Below, piece after piece: positions 18,193 through 26,855 of a stretch of 64,000 nucleotides of DNA; position 1 is the stretch's first letter, and every line of letters starts with the position of its first letter. Origin of the DNA: JBQLZO01 sp052168315 (GTDB lineage Bacteria; Planctomycetota; Phycisphaerae; Phycisphaerales; UBA1924). The position numbers and the translations under genes are program-made. The stretch is from contig JBQLZO010000097.1 in the NCBI GenBank assembly GCA_052168315.1, positions 65,778 through 129,777 on the forward strand. Direction: 5' to 3'. The notes under the pieces were generated by a model. That model was given only the letters and a program-made list of their open reading frames with translations, made no database searches and was not told the origin of the DNA.

Positions 18193-19346
18193 GCAAATGG
18201 GGCCTTCCAGGTGCGAACCCGGCGGGGGTTGGATGGCTCGGAGCGGCCGTGTCCATCAACGGACGAGGGCTCTCGGACCAGTTGATCGTCCGCGAACGAC
18301 CAGCCGCGTCCCTCGAAGCGCCAGCCGTTCGCTGTGTCATGGAGGAGGGTCGCGTACTCGCTCGGCAACGAGGCGGGCCTGGATCCGAGCACTAGAAGCG
18401 CGGTGGACCAGGCGTCCGCGGCCATGGCGGATGGTCCGACGCATGCGGCCTGCCGATCGGATGACGCCGGCTCGCCTGTGCGCGGATCGAGCACATGCTC
18501 GACGGGATCCAAAGCGCGCTCTCCGCGACCGCGGGCCGCGGAGAGCGACAACGCGGCGTCGCGGAGCACGGCGACGGGGGCGCGATCGATCGGGCCGAGC
18601 CGGACACGCCATCCAGAGAGCTGTGGCGGAGCGCCGATCGCGACGATGCTCGAAGTCCCGCCGTGGATGAGGGCGCTGGTGATTCCGAATTCGCGGAGCG
18701 TTGAGACGGCCTCGTCGAGCGCGAGCCCCTTGGCGATCGCGCCGAAGTCCAGCGCCATTTCCGGACGAGAGAACGACACGACCATCCGTTCCTGATCGAT
18801 CTCGACGCCGTCGAATCCACATGAATGAAGGCACAGCTCGGTCCATGCCCATCTGGCGTCGTCGAGCACCCGCCGACGCACCAGCGCGCCGATGCTCGGA
18901 TCGAACGCCCCCGAGGAATCCGCGTGGAGCGAGCGGCACGCGAGCAGGAGGTCCATCATGTCATGGTCGACCCGCACGGGGCGTTCATGGGCCTCGCGAT
19001 TGATCAACGAGACCAGTGAGCCGCGATCGAACACGGAGAGACGGCGGTGCCACTCTTTGATGATGTCCAGCGCCGCCTCGCCGGCGGAGAGCGCATCCGT
19101 CGTGCCCAGGTCGGGCTCGGCGTCCGCGATGATCAGTTCGAACCGCGTGCCCATCGCGCACGCGGCCAGCCGGATCGGCCAGTCGGCCCGCACCCCTCCC
19201 GCCCGACGGCCGCGCGCCAACGCATCCACCGCTTCCCGGCTGGTTCGGCCTGTGTGCATCGCCAGGAGCGTTGTGCGGGCAGTGTCGGACAAGTTCTCGT
19301 TCCACGAATGTGCGCGCAGCCAGGCGGCGATAGGGCTCCATGGCAA
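18189..19346 (-). CDS. apbE: FAD:protein FMN transferase (ApbE family)
   Basis: 385 residues. ApbE moves FMN from FAD onto Thr/Ser of target proteins. Seen: MGTRFELIIADAEPD, FDRGSLVSLINREA, FDPSIGALV, the FAD/Mg motif DFGAIAKGLALDEAV, LIHGGTSSIVAIGAPP, HVLDPRTGEPASS and MAADAWSTALLVLG, all in family order. No signal peptide or lipobox is seen, so it should act in the cytoplasm, unlike many ApbE proteins. It sits between two Gfo/Idh/MocA genes: 12 bases after one and overlapping the next by ATGA. No NqrC or RnfG-like flavin acceptor is in this window, so its target is unclear; another operon protein or a distant flavoprotein is possible. Confidence 0.92.
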   Translation of the reverse strand: MPWSPIAAWLRAHSWNENLSDTARTTLLAMHTGRTSREAVDALARGRRAGGVRADWPIRLAACAMGTRFELIIADAEPDLGTTDALSAGEAALDIIKEWHRRLSVFDRGSLVSLINREAHERPVRVDHDMMDLLLACRSLHADSSGAFDPSIGALVRRRVLDDARWAWTELCLHSCGFDGVEIDQERMVVSFSRPEMALDFGAIAKGLALDEAVSTLREFGITSALIHGGTSSIVAIGAPPQLSGWRVRLGPIDRAPVAVLRDAALSLSAARGRGERALDPVEHVLDPRTGEPASSDRQAACVGPSAMAADAWSTALLVLGSRPASLPSEYATLLHDTANGWRFEGRGWSFADDQLVREPSSVDGHGRSEPSNPRRVRTWKAPFA

Positions 19347-19358
19347 TCGGTTTCACAG

Positions 19359-20726
19359 TCAGCCGACCCGTGAGGCCCGAAGCGTCTCCGGGTCGAACCG
19401 ATAGGCGTGCCCATCCCAGATCGAGCGGGTGGCCAGATCCACGGCCACCATGACCTTGCTGGCCAGGTCCACATTGCTCGCCGCAGGCTCGCGCGAACGG
19501 ACGCACTCGATCCAGTTCAGGCGCAATTGATCCTGGTCGTTGCCGATGTCCGGGCAGTCGACCTGGCGCGGCTCCATCTCGTCGGCGTAGATCCGCTCCG
19601 GGCGGAGCACGCAGTGACGGCCGCCGAGGTACATGTTCGCCCGGTGCCCGCGCACGAGCGTCTCCAGCCCGACTTCGTTGGCGGTGGAACCGGCGATCAC
19701 CATGGTGTGCCCGTCTTCCCACACGATCGTCAGGTTGACCTGGTCGTGATTCTCCATCTTCTTGTCGACGACATGATTGCCGGTCGCGACCACTCGCACG
19801 GGCCATCCTGAGTTCGTCGCGTAGATCAGCGGGGTCATGACATGGACCAGCAGGTCTCCGATGATCCCGGTCGAGAAGTCCTTGTATCGGCGCCAGCGGG
19901 CGTACACGAGCGGATCCCAGGCCCGCGGGCCGAGGTCCCCGCACCAGGTGTCCCAGTCCAGATTCTCACCCGGCTTCCAGTTGTCATCGAGCCCGTAGTA
20001 GTTCCACTCGCCATCGTACGAGTTGCGGCAGTACGAGGTCTGGCTCCAGACGAGCGGGCCGATCTCGCCCTTGCCGATCAGTGCCCGCGCCTCCTGGTAC
20101 TTCGGAAGCATGATCATCTGCGTGCCGACCTGGAAGATGCGGTCGGGATACTTCAGGACGGTGTCGCGCAGATCCATCCCCGGCCCGAGGCGGAGCGTCA
20201 TCGGCTTCTCGCAGTACACATCTTTGCCGGCGACCAGCGCATCAATGGCGTGCTGTGCGTGCCAGTGCTCGGTCGTCGCCACGAGCACTCCGTGAACATC
20301 GGGGCGGGCGATCAGATCGCGATAGTCGCGCGTCGCCGTGACCTCGATGCCCTGTTCCTGCTCGCAGACTCGCTTCGCGTGCGCCGACTTCAGGTCGTTC
20401 ACATCCGCCACGCCAATGATCTGGGCGTTGCACCGGCCCTGCTTCGTCAGGTTCATGATGGCGTGGCAGTGCCCCGTGCCCATGCCGCCCACGCCGATGA
20501 CGGCGATCCGGACCGGCTCGTCCGGCCCGGGAGGACTGATCCGTCCCGCCTTGACCAGCGGCGCCACCCGACGCTCGGCCTTCGCGGGGCGGGCGCTGCC
20601 GAGCAGCGCCGCGGCACCCGCCATCGCCGCGGTGCTCGCGAGGAACGACCGGCGGGATCGGTCGATGCCCTGCGGGGGCGTGGATCGATCGGCCGCGGAA
20701 TTGTCGTGGTCACTGGAATTCGACAT
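19359..20726 (-). CDS. Gfo/Idh/MocA family oxidoreductase, Tat-exported
   Basis: 455 residues, predicted periplasmic NAD(P)-dependent sugar or cyclitol dehydrogenase. Seen: Tat signal (DRSRRSFLASTAAMAGAAALLGSA), Rossmann motif IAVIGVGGMGTGHCHAI, LVATTEHWHAQHAIDA and the intact catalytic motif YCEKPMTL. The WNYYGLDDNWKPGENLDWDTW segment with many aromatics and ARWRRYKDFSTGIIGDLLVHVMTP is typical of the large planctomycete subgroup. ATG 20726 has GAGGAG seven bases upstream; the longer frame has 24 unlikely residues. First gene of a leftward operon with apbE and a second Gfo/Idh gene. The control region upstream carries tandem repeats and a palindrome. Confidence 0.93.
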   Translation of the reverse strand: MSNSSDHDNSAADRSTPPQGIDRSRRSFLASTAAMAGAAALLGSARPAKAERRVAPLVKAGRISPPGPDEPVRIAVIGVGGMGTGHCHAIMNLTKQGRCNAQIIGVADVNDLKSAHAKRVCEQEQGIEVTATRDYRDLIARPDVHGVLVATTEHWHAQHAIDALVAGKDVYCEKPMTLRLGPGMDLRDTVLKYPDRIFQVGTQMIMLPKYQEARALIGKGEIGPLVWSQTSYCRNSYDGEWNYYGLDDNWKPGENLDWDTWCGDLGPRAWDPLVYARWRRYKDFSTGIIGDLLVHVMTPLIYATNSGWPVRVVATGNHVVDKKMENHDQVNLTIVWEDGHTMVIAGSTANEVGLETLVRGHRANMYLGGRHCVLRPERIYADEMEPRQVDCPDIGNDQDQLRLNWIECVRSREPAASNVDLASKVMVAVDLATRSIWDGHAYRFDPETLRASRVG

Positions 20727-20783
20727 GCGATACTCCTCTGGCTCCGCTGACTCTTCGGGCATCCCCGCGATGGCGCGCGAGCG

Positions 20784-20821
20784 CGGCGGGTTCGGCAACG
20801 CCCGGCGGGTTCGGCAACGCC
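20784..20821. repeat. tandem 19-bp repeat in a divergent control region
   Basis: Two perfect adjacent copies of CGGCGGGTTCGGCAACGCC, 20784-20802 and 20803-20821, located 58-95 bases upstream of the leftward Gfo/Idh start and about 120 bases upstream of the rightward epimerase start. A GGTTCGG element in the second copy is answered by CCGAACC at about 20829. Tandem half-sites here suggest a transcription-factor binding array. Confidence 0.6.
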
Positions 20822-20869
20822 CGACACCCGAACCGGCACGCCCCGCGGGGGATGGGGATCCGTCCGCGC

Positions 20870-20879
20870 GAACCGGTTC
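20870..20879. promoter_or_regulatory. palindrome GAACCGGTTC, possible operator
   Basis: Perfect 10-bp palindrome 64 bases upstream of the epimerase start at 20943. The half-site GAACCGG also occurs at 20830 and a related GGTTCGG occurs in the tandem repeat next to it. The shared half-site across one intergenic region suggests one regulator acting on both divergent operons; no regulator gene is adjacent. Confidence 0.4.
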
Positions 20880-20942
20880 AGAGTACCATGGGTGCGGCGG
20901 CTCGCAAGATCAAACCCCGGACGCCCCGCCCGGAGAGCGACC

Positions 20943-21797
20943 ATGAATGGTCAACGGATCGAACCCCGCCCGCGACTCGGTGTGTGCTCGTGGTCGCTCG
21001 AACCTCGGTCGCCCGAGGCGCTGTTCGAGCGGGTGCGATCGATCGGGCTCCGCGGCGTGCAACTGGCCCTGGCCCCGCTACGAGATGGGGCATGGTCCAT
21101 CGATGCGGTCGTCCGATCCGCCCGCGAGCACGGCATCGACATCATTTCCGGAATGATGCAGACAATCGGCGAGGATTACTCGACGATCGACCGGATCCGC
21201 GAGACCGGCGGGTTGAGACCAGACGAGCACTGGAACGCCAATCTCGCCAATGCCAACCGTGATGCGGCCGTCGCGCGTGAGCTGGGCATATCCCTCGTCA
21301 CTTTCCATGCGGGGTTCATTCCGGCCCAAGCGACCGATCCGCTCCATGAGGCGATGGTGGAACGCATCGCGGGCATCGCCGCAGTGTTCGGCGAGCACGG
21401 TGTCCGCATCGCGTTAGAGACGGGGCAAGAGGCCGCGGAGACCCTGCGAGCGATGCTGGACCTGCCCGCGCTTGCAGCACATTCGGTCGGTGTGAATTTT
21501 GACCCGGCCAACATGATCTTGTACGGGGCGGGCAATCCGGTCTCAGCGCTCCGCCGCCTGCGGCGCCACACGGTCCAGGTGCACATCAAGGATGCCATCG
21601 AGTCGCCGAGCCCCGGGGCCCAGTGGGGCTCGGAGGTCCCCGTGGGACGAGGGGATGTCGACTGGGCGGCGTTCTTCGCGGCTCTTGACGACGGTCCCGC
21701 GGTCAACGCGGTCATCGAGCGGGAGGCAGGTCGCCAGCGAGTCCATGACATCCGAACCGCGGCCGGGCTCGCCAGGGTCTACGGGTACGCGCCATGA
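20943..21797 (+). CDS. sugar phosphate isomerase/epimerase (xylose isomerase-like TIM barrel)
   Basis: 284 residues of the AP-endonuclease-2/xylose-isomerase-like family. Seen: barrel strands RLGVCSWSLEP and GLRGVQLALAP, and the metal-binding residues in order: Glu in IALETGQEAAET, Asp in VNFDPANMILYG, His in VQVHIKDA, Glu in NAVIEREAG. These enzymes isomerise or epimerise sugars, inososes or 3-keto-sugars with a divalent metal. Start ATG 20943 has GGAGAG upstream; the upstream frame extension is out of character. Overlaps by 4 bases with a Gfo/Idh oxidoreductase gene, so the two probably act on consecutive intermediates in the cytoplasm. Divergent from the Tat-exported operon. Confidence 0.9.
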   Translation: MNGQRIEPRPRLGVCSWSLEPRSPEALFERVRSIGLRGVQLALAPLRDGAWSIDAVVRSAREHGIDIISGMMQTIGEDYSTIDRIRETGGLRPDEHWNANLANANRDAAVARELGISLVTFHAGFIPAQATDPLHEAMVERIAGIAAVFGEHGVRIALETGQEAAETLRAMLDLPALAAHSVGVNFDPANMILYGAGNPVSALRRLRRHTVQVHIKDAIESPSPGAQWGSEVPVGRGDVDWAAFFAALDDGPAVNAVIEREAGRQRVHDIRTAAGLARVYGYAP

Positions 21798-22837
21798 GTG
21801 CCAAACGCGCGCCGCACATCCGCCGCCCGCCGATCGGTGTTGGAATCATCGGATTTGGGTTCATGGGACGAACGCACGCGGGGGTGTACCACTCGATGGC
21901 GCCGCGGTGCCACATCGTCGGGATCGCCGATCGCGTCAGACCCACACTCGAGCGGGCGGGGAATATCCGAACCGAGGGGACACCGCTCGACCTCTCAGGC
22001 ATCGTCCACCACGCCGATGCCACGGCCCTTCTGGCCGATGCTCGGATCGACTTGGTGAGCGTCTGCACGCCCACGGACACGCATGTGGACATCGCGATCG
22101 CGGCACTCGATGCGGGCAAGCATGTGCTGATTGAGAAGCCGGTGGCGGCGACCACGCCGGAGGTGGAGCGGCTCGCCGAGCGGGCGAGGAACGCTCGAAC
22201 GCTGTGTATGCCCGCGATGTGCCTCCGTTTCTGGGCCGAGTGGGCGCTCCTGGTCGATGCGATTGTGGAACGCCCTTTCGGGAAGCTGCTCAGCCTGACG
22301 ATCGAGCGGCTCTCGCCGCCTCCGGGCTGGAGTGAGGACTTCTACCGTGATGATGCCCGGACCGGTGGCATGATCACCGATCTGCACATCCACGACTCCG
22401 ACCTCCTGATGCACGCCCTGGGTATGCCCGCCGCGGTTTCGACCACGGGGAACGCACATCACCTGAGCACCGCGTATGTGTTCGAGGGGCGCCATGCGAT
22501 GGCCCATGTGACCGCCGAGGCGGCGTGGGATCTTCCGTCCACGGCCGAGTTTCGTATGGCGTTTCGCGCGGTGTTCGAGCGTGGGATGATGGAGCACGAT
22601 TCGCGGCGCGGAACCGGGATTGAACTGCACGCGGACGGCGCGGTCGGGCATCCGACGCCCGGCAATGACCTTCCACCCGATGGCTACGCGGGCGAGATCC
22701 GGGCGTTGGTCGAGTCGATCGAGCGTGGCGAACCGTCGCCTGTCTCGATGGACGATGCGGTCCGCGTGGCGCGGGTGCTGGACGCCGAGCGCGCCAGCCT
22801 CGAGCGTGGGGGAGCGATCGTGCGAGTGGCTCGGTAG
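21794..22837 (+). CDS. Gfo/Idh/MocA family oxidoreductase, cytoplasmic
   Basis: 347 residues without signal peptide. Seen: VGIIGFGFMGRTHAGVYHSM dinucleotide fold, VCTPTDTHVDIAIAALDAGK, catalytic LIEKPVAAT, and a substrate-domain segment GGMITDLHIHDSDLLMHALG with the conserved Asp and His. It should oxidise a hydroxyl group of a sugar or cyclitol with NAD(P). The start overlaps the epimerase stop (ATGA). Its codon use is typical for the window. It ends 42 bases before the convergent transporter gene. Confidence 0.92.
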   Translation: MSAKRAPHIRRPPIGVGIIGFGFMGRTHAGVYHSMAPRCHIVGIADRVRPTLERAGNIRTEGTPLDLSGIVHHADATALLADARIDLVSVCTPTDTHVDIAIAALDAGKHVLIEKPVAATTPEVERLAERARNARTLCMPAMCLRFWAEWALLVDAIVERPFGKLLSLTIERLSPPPGWSEDFYRDDARTGGMITDLHIHDSDLLMHALGMPAAVSTTGNAHHLSTAYVFEGRHAMAHVTAEAAWDLPSTAEFRMAFRAVFERGMMEHDSRRGTGIELHADGAVGHPTPGNDLPPDGYAGEIRALVESIERGEPSPVSMDDAVRVARVLDAERASLERGGAIVRVAR

Positions 22838-22879
22838 CGCGTGCATCCGAGTCGGCCGCGACGCGAGACTCGAGAGGGC

Positions 22880-24274
22880 TCATTGGCCGGCAGGCGGCTC
22901 GCCCGCGGATGGCTCCGAGCCCGTGCGTTCGAACCGACCACGCTTCGGGTAGAACACCACCAGCGCCACCAGGCACGCGATGGCCATCCACATGGGCACG
23001 CCGAAGAGCTTGTCGTAGTGGGTGATCGTCTCGGCCTCGCCCGCCGCGTTCGTGATCTCCTCGGTGGCCCAGCGTCCTACGATGCTCGTGGAGAACCAGC
23101 TCCCCACGATGATGCCGATTCCGACGAAGACCAGGTTGTACAGGTTCTGGGCGCTGGCACGGATGTCGGGCGTGGTCTCCTCATCGACGACCATGAACGC
23201 GACAAAGATGAAGCAACCGAAACAGAACCCATGCATGGTGATGCCGGCGATGGCGATGACGATCTCCGGAATGCCCGCGAACCCCGCGATCGTGTCCATC
23301 TGGCCGAACAGGAGCATGCGCACCGCGTAGGCGGTGATGCCCATGGCGAGCAATGCCTTGCGGCTGATCTTCTTCGCGAACAAGGGGATACAGGCGATAA
23401 CGGCGACCTCGGCCATCTGCCCGATGGTCATGAGCCCTCCACCGCCGACTCCGAACACCGCATTGATTGCGTCGGCGATGTCGCTTCCGCCCGCACGATT
23501 CTGCACGCCCGTGAGGAACGAGGAGGCGTGGACGAAGTAGAGCTGGTGGATGATCGAGATGGGCACCGAGAGGAGGAACAGCGTGACCAGCGGCTGCAGG
23601 CGGATCTCCTTGATGGCCCGCAGTGTCGCGTTCTTCTCCGCCGCGTCGCGCGCGGGCGGGGTGCGGGGGAGCGTGAAGCAGTACAGCCCCATGGCGACAC
23701 CGAGGATCGCGCTGAGCCGGAACGCATCGGCTCGGCCCGCATCCTGTGCCGCCTTGATGACCGCTTCGGTCTCACCGCTCGGTGTGTGGTTGAAATACAG
23801 CCACTGCCCCACGGCGATGCCCGCCAGGATCCAGCCGACCGTGCCCCAGAGCCGCACCTTGCCAAAGTCCTTGTCCCTGTCCGGGAGATGGTGGAACGAC
23901 AGCGAATTGGTCAACGCCAGCGTCGGCGCATAGACCAACCCGTACAGGATGGAAACCAGCAGGAACGGCCAGAACGCATCGATCCACGAGAGCGCAAACA
24001 CCAGCACAGCGCCAGCCAGATGGCTCACGCCCAGAAACTTCTCCGTCGAGAAGTGCCGGTCCGCGACCTGCCCGGCGATGAACGGCCCGATGATCGCACC
24101 GAGCGCTCCGGCGGCGAGGATGCTCCCGACCTGATCGAGGTTGAAGCCGCGGTGTCCGAGCAGGAACGGATACAGGATCGGCAGCCATGATCCCCAGATC
24201 GCGAACTGCAGCAGCATCATCACCGACAACCGCGTCTTCAGAAACGCCGGCACCTGATCGGAGACCTCGCTCAT
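22880..24274 (-). CDS. MFS transporter, NupG/XapB nucleoside-permease-like
   Basis: 464 residues with about 12 hydrophobic helices. Seen: the N-terminal RLSVMMLLQFAIWGSWLPIL and LGAIIGPFIAGQVADRHF, VYAPTLALTNSLSFHHLPD with the charged loop RDKDFGKVRLWGTVGWILAG, which are marks of the nucleoside:H+ symporter branch. In planctomycetes such proteins are often found near Gfo/Idh genes, so a sugar-like or nucleoside-derived substrate is possible. The gene is flanked by sugar-oxidoreductase genes, converging on one and divergent from the next operon (188 bases). Likely it imports the substrate or a breakdown product of this region. Confidence 0.9.
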   Translation of the reverse strand: MSEVSDQVPAFLKTRLSVMMLLQFAIWGSWLPILYPFLLGHRGFNLDQVGSILAAGALGAIIGPFIAGQVADRHFSTEKFLGVSHLAGAVLVFALSWIDAFWPFLLVSILYGLVYAPTLALTNSLSFHHLPDRDKDFGKVRLWGTVGWILAGIAVGQWLYFNHTPSGETEAVIKAAQDAGRADAFRLSAILGVAMGLYCFTLPRTPPARDAAEKNATLRAIKEIRLQPLVTLFLLSVPISIIHQLYFVHASSFLTGVQNRAGGSDIADAINAVFGVGGGGLMTIGQMAEVAVIACIPLFAKKISRKALLAMGITAYAVRMLLFGQMDTIAGFAGIPEIVIAIAGITMHGFCFGCFIFVAFMVVDEETTPDIRASAQNLYNLVFVGIGIIVGSWFSTSIVGRWATEEITNAAGEAETITHYDKLFGVPMWMAIACLVALVVFYPKRGRFERTGSEPSAGEPPAGQ

Positions 24275-24462
24275 CGCGCCACCTCACCGCTTTCTCCGCC
24301 CCCCTCCTCGACATAGTCAGATCGCCCGGTCGCGAACCGAGGCCGGACTCGTCTCCGAGCGGGCCGTCGCTCAGACTACCGCCCCGATGACGGGCGTGAC
24401 AACGCCAAGTAGCATGCTCCTGATCCGCCGTACACCGACACCCCGGGTCCAACGGAGCCGCC

Positions 24463-25509
24463 ATGCCCCACGACGCCCACGCGCCCCGCTCGCCACGCCC
24501 GCTCACCCTCTTCACCGGCCAGTGGGCCGACCTCCCGCTCGCCCGGCTCGCCGAGATGGCCGCCGGCTGGGGGTACGACGGGCTCGAACTCGCCTGCTGG
24601 GGCGATCACTTCGAGGTGGACCGCGCCCTGAGCGAAGACGGGTACTGCCAGTCCCGCCACGACCTGCTCGCCGCCCACGGGCTCCGCTGCTTCGCGATCT
24701 CCAATCACCTCGTGGGGCAGGCGGTATGCGATCCCATCGACCACCGCCACCGCGCCATCCTCCCCGAGCGAGTCTGGGGCGATGCCGACCCCGAGGGCGT
24801 CCGCCAGCGCGCTGCGCAGGAACTTGTCGACACCGCCGCGGCCGCGGCGCGCCTCGGCGTCAACACCGTCAACGGCTTCACCGGCTCATCGATCTGGCAC
24901 AAGCTCTACTTCTTCCCCCCCACTTCCGCCGAAGAGATCGACGCCGGCTACACCGACTTCGCCGAGCGCTTCACCCCCATCTTCGACGCCTTCCAGGCCC
25001 ACGCCGTCCGCTTCGCGCTCGAGGTCCACCCGACCGAGATCGCCTACGACATCCACACCACCGAACGCGCCCTCGCCGCCGTGAAGCACCACCCGGCCTT
25101 TGGATTCAACTTCGATCCCTCCCACCTCATCTGGCAGGGCATCGACCCGGCGAAGTTCATTCACCGATTTGCCGACCGCATCTTCCATGTCCACATCAAG
25201 GACGCGGCGACCACGCTCGATGGCGAGTCATCCATCCTCGCGTCGCATCTGGCGTTCGGGCATCCGAGTCGCGGCTGGGACTTCCGTTCCCCGGGGCGCG
25301 GCAGCATCGACTTCGAGGCCATCATCCGCGCCCTGCATCACATCAAGTACTCCGGCCCGCTCAGCGTCGAATGGGAAGACTCGGCCATGCACCGCGAGCA
25401 CGGCGCCGCCGAGGCCGCCTCGTTCGTCCGCTCCATCGACTTTCCCCCGAACGACAGCACGGCCTTCGACGCCGCGTTCGATGCCGACACCCGGAGCCCG
25501 CGGCAATGA
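24463..25509 (+). CDS. sugar phosphate isomerase/epimerase (second copy)
   Basis: 348 residues, xylose-isomerase-like TIM barrel. Seen: LTLFTGQWADLPLARLAEMAAGWGYDGLELACWGDHFEV at the N-terminus and metal ligands Glu in FALEVHPTEIAYD, Asp/His in FNFDPSHLIWQG, His in FHVHIKDA and Glu in LSVEWEDS. The HVHIKDA and FDPSHL motifs match inosose/3-keto-sugar processing enzymes better than true xylose isomerase. ATG 24463 follows GGAG. Its stop overlaps the start of a Gfo/Idh gene. Third positions are overwhelmingly C here and in the next gene, unlike genes at 21794 or 19359. That bias also keeps long shadow frames open across the region. Confidence 0.9.
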   Translation: MPHDAHAPRSPRPLTLFTGQWADLPLARLAEMAAGWGYDGLELACWGDHFEVDRALSEDGYCQSRHDLLAAHGLRCFAISNHLVGQAVCDPIDHRHRAILPERVWGDADPEGVRQRAAQELVDTAAAAARLGVNTVNGFTGSSIWHKLYFFPPTSAEEIDAGYTDFAERFTPIFDAFQAHAVRFALEVHPTEIAYDIHTTERALAAVKHHPAFGFNFDPSHLIWQGIDPAKFIHRFADRIFHVHIKDAATTLDGESSILASHLAFGHPSRGWDFRSPGRGSIDFEAIIRALHHIKYSGPLSVEWEDSAMHREHGAAEAASFVRSIDFPPNDSTAFDAAFDADTRSPRQ

Positions 25510-26681
25510 CTAGCACACCTGACCACCACCCTCCCCTCCGCTACGCCCTCATCGGCGGCGGCACCGATTCCTTCATCGGCGCGGTCCACCGCAAAGCCGC
25601 CTCGCTCGACGGTCAGGCCATCCTAACCGCCGGCGCGCTCTCCTCCACCCCAGAAAAATCCATCGCCTCCGCGCAGCAGCTCGGTATCCCCGCCGACCGC
25701 GCGTACCCCGACTGGCAAACCCTGCTCGAGTGCGAAGCCGCGCTCCCCGCCGACCAGCGCATCCACTTCCTCTCCATCGTCACGCCGAACCACCTGCACT
25801 ATCCCATCGCGAAGGCCGCGCTCTCCGCCGGGTTCCACATCATCTGCGACAAGCCGTTCACGCACACGAGCGCCCAGGCCGCCGAACTCCGCGATCTCGC
25901 CGATGCGAACGACCTCATCTGCTGCGTCTCGTACAACTACACCGGCTATCCGATGGTCCGCCAGGCCGCGGAGATGGTGGCCAGCGGCCAGCTCGGCACC
26001 ATCCGCAAGGTCATCGCCGAATATCTCCAGGGCTGGCTCACCACGCCCGTCGAAGCCACCGGCATGAAGCAGGCCGCGTGGCGCACCGACCCCGCCCGCG
26101 CGGGGCTCGGCGGCGCGCTGGGCGACATCGGCACCCACGCCGAGAACCTCATGGCGTTCATCACCGGGCTCCGCATCACCGAACTCGCCGCCGATTGCAC
26201 CGCCTTCGTGCCGGGCCGCCAACTCGACGACGACGCGACCATCCTCCTCCGCTTCAACAACGGCGCGAAAGGCTCGCTCACCTGCTCGCAGATCGCCACC
26301 GGCGAGGGCAACAACCAATCCCTCCGCGTCTATGGCGACAAAGGCTCGCTCATCTGGAAACAGGAAGACCCCGAGCAGCTCCTCTTCCTCCCCCTCGACG
26401 CCCAACCCCGCACCTACACCCGAGGCGGCCCCGGCACCGGCCAACGCGCCGCCCACGCCACCCGCATCCCGCAGGGCCACCCGGAAGGTTTCCTCGAAGC
26501 CTTCGCCAACATCTACCTCGGCGCGATCGAATCCATCCGCGCCAAACAGAACAACAATGCCCCCGGCCCGCTCGCCGCCGAGATCCCTACCGCCGAACAC
26601 GGCCGCCGCGGCGTGCGCTTCATCGAAGCGGCCGTGCAATCCAGCGCCAACAACGCGGTGTGGGTCGCGCTCGACGACTGA
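25506..26681 (+). CDS. Gfo/Idh/MocA family oxidoreductase (fourth copy)
   Basis: 391 residues, no signal peptide. Seen: YALIGGGTDSFIGAVHRKAA, a Rossmann start with an unusual insertion (GGGTDSFIG), FLSIVTPNHLHYPIAKAAL, CDKPFTHTSAQA in place of EKP (Lys kept), and GLGGALGDIGTHAENLMAF. The GGGxDSFIGxVHR form belongs to a distinct subgroup found beside epimerases like its upstream partner. ATG 25506 overlaps the epimerase stop by 4 bases. A longer same-frame extension to 24387 lies entirely inside the epimerase gene in another frame and is not used. Strong C-ending codon bias. Confidence 0.92.
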   Translation: MTSTPDHHPPLRYALIGGGTDSFIGAVHRKAASLDGQAILTAGALSSTPEKSIASAQQLGIPADRAYPDWQTLLECEAALPADQRIHFLSIVTPNHLHYPIAKAALSAGFHIICDKPFTHTSAQAAELRDLADANDLICCVSYNYTGYPMVRQAAEMVASGQLGTIRKVIAEYLQGWLTTPVEATGMKQAAWRTDPARAGLGGALGDIGTHAENLMAFITGLRITELAADCTAFVPGRQLDDDATILLRFNNGAKGSLTCSQIATGEGNNQSLRVYGDKGSLIWKQEDPEQLLFLPLDAQPRTYTRGGPGTGQRAAHATRIPQGHPEGFLEAFANIYLGAIESIRAKQNNNAPGPLAAEIPTAEHGRRGVRFIEAAVQSSANNAVWVALDD

Positions 26682-26855
26682 ACTGCTTCAAGCAAGCCAC
26701 TGCCGATCGTGTTATGGGGCGAACCGCTCCCAATCGTGCGTGATTTCGTGCCGTCGGCCGCACAATCCCCTCCGGCTCCTTATCCGCCTGCGGTACAGTG
26801 ATCCCGCAGACGGATGCACAGCCGTCGCCGCACCGCGCCGAGGAGTTCAGAAAAG

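Noticed and set aside
24387..25505. A long open frame ahead of the fourth Gfo/Idh gene, which would make a protein of 764 residues.
   Set aside because: It overlaps the epimerase gene in another frame, is rich in Arg/Pro/His, and lacks any domain. The C-ending codons of the real gene remove stop codons from the shadow frame. The true start is ATG 25506.
19359..26681. The repeated Gfo/Idh genes considered as a recent tandem duplication.
   Set aside because: The four proteins differ in length, export signal and key motifs (ECP, EKP, EKP, DKP) and share no long identical stretch, so they are old paralogs.
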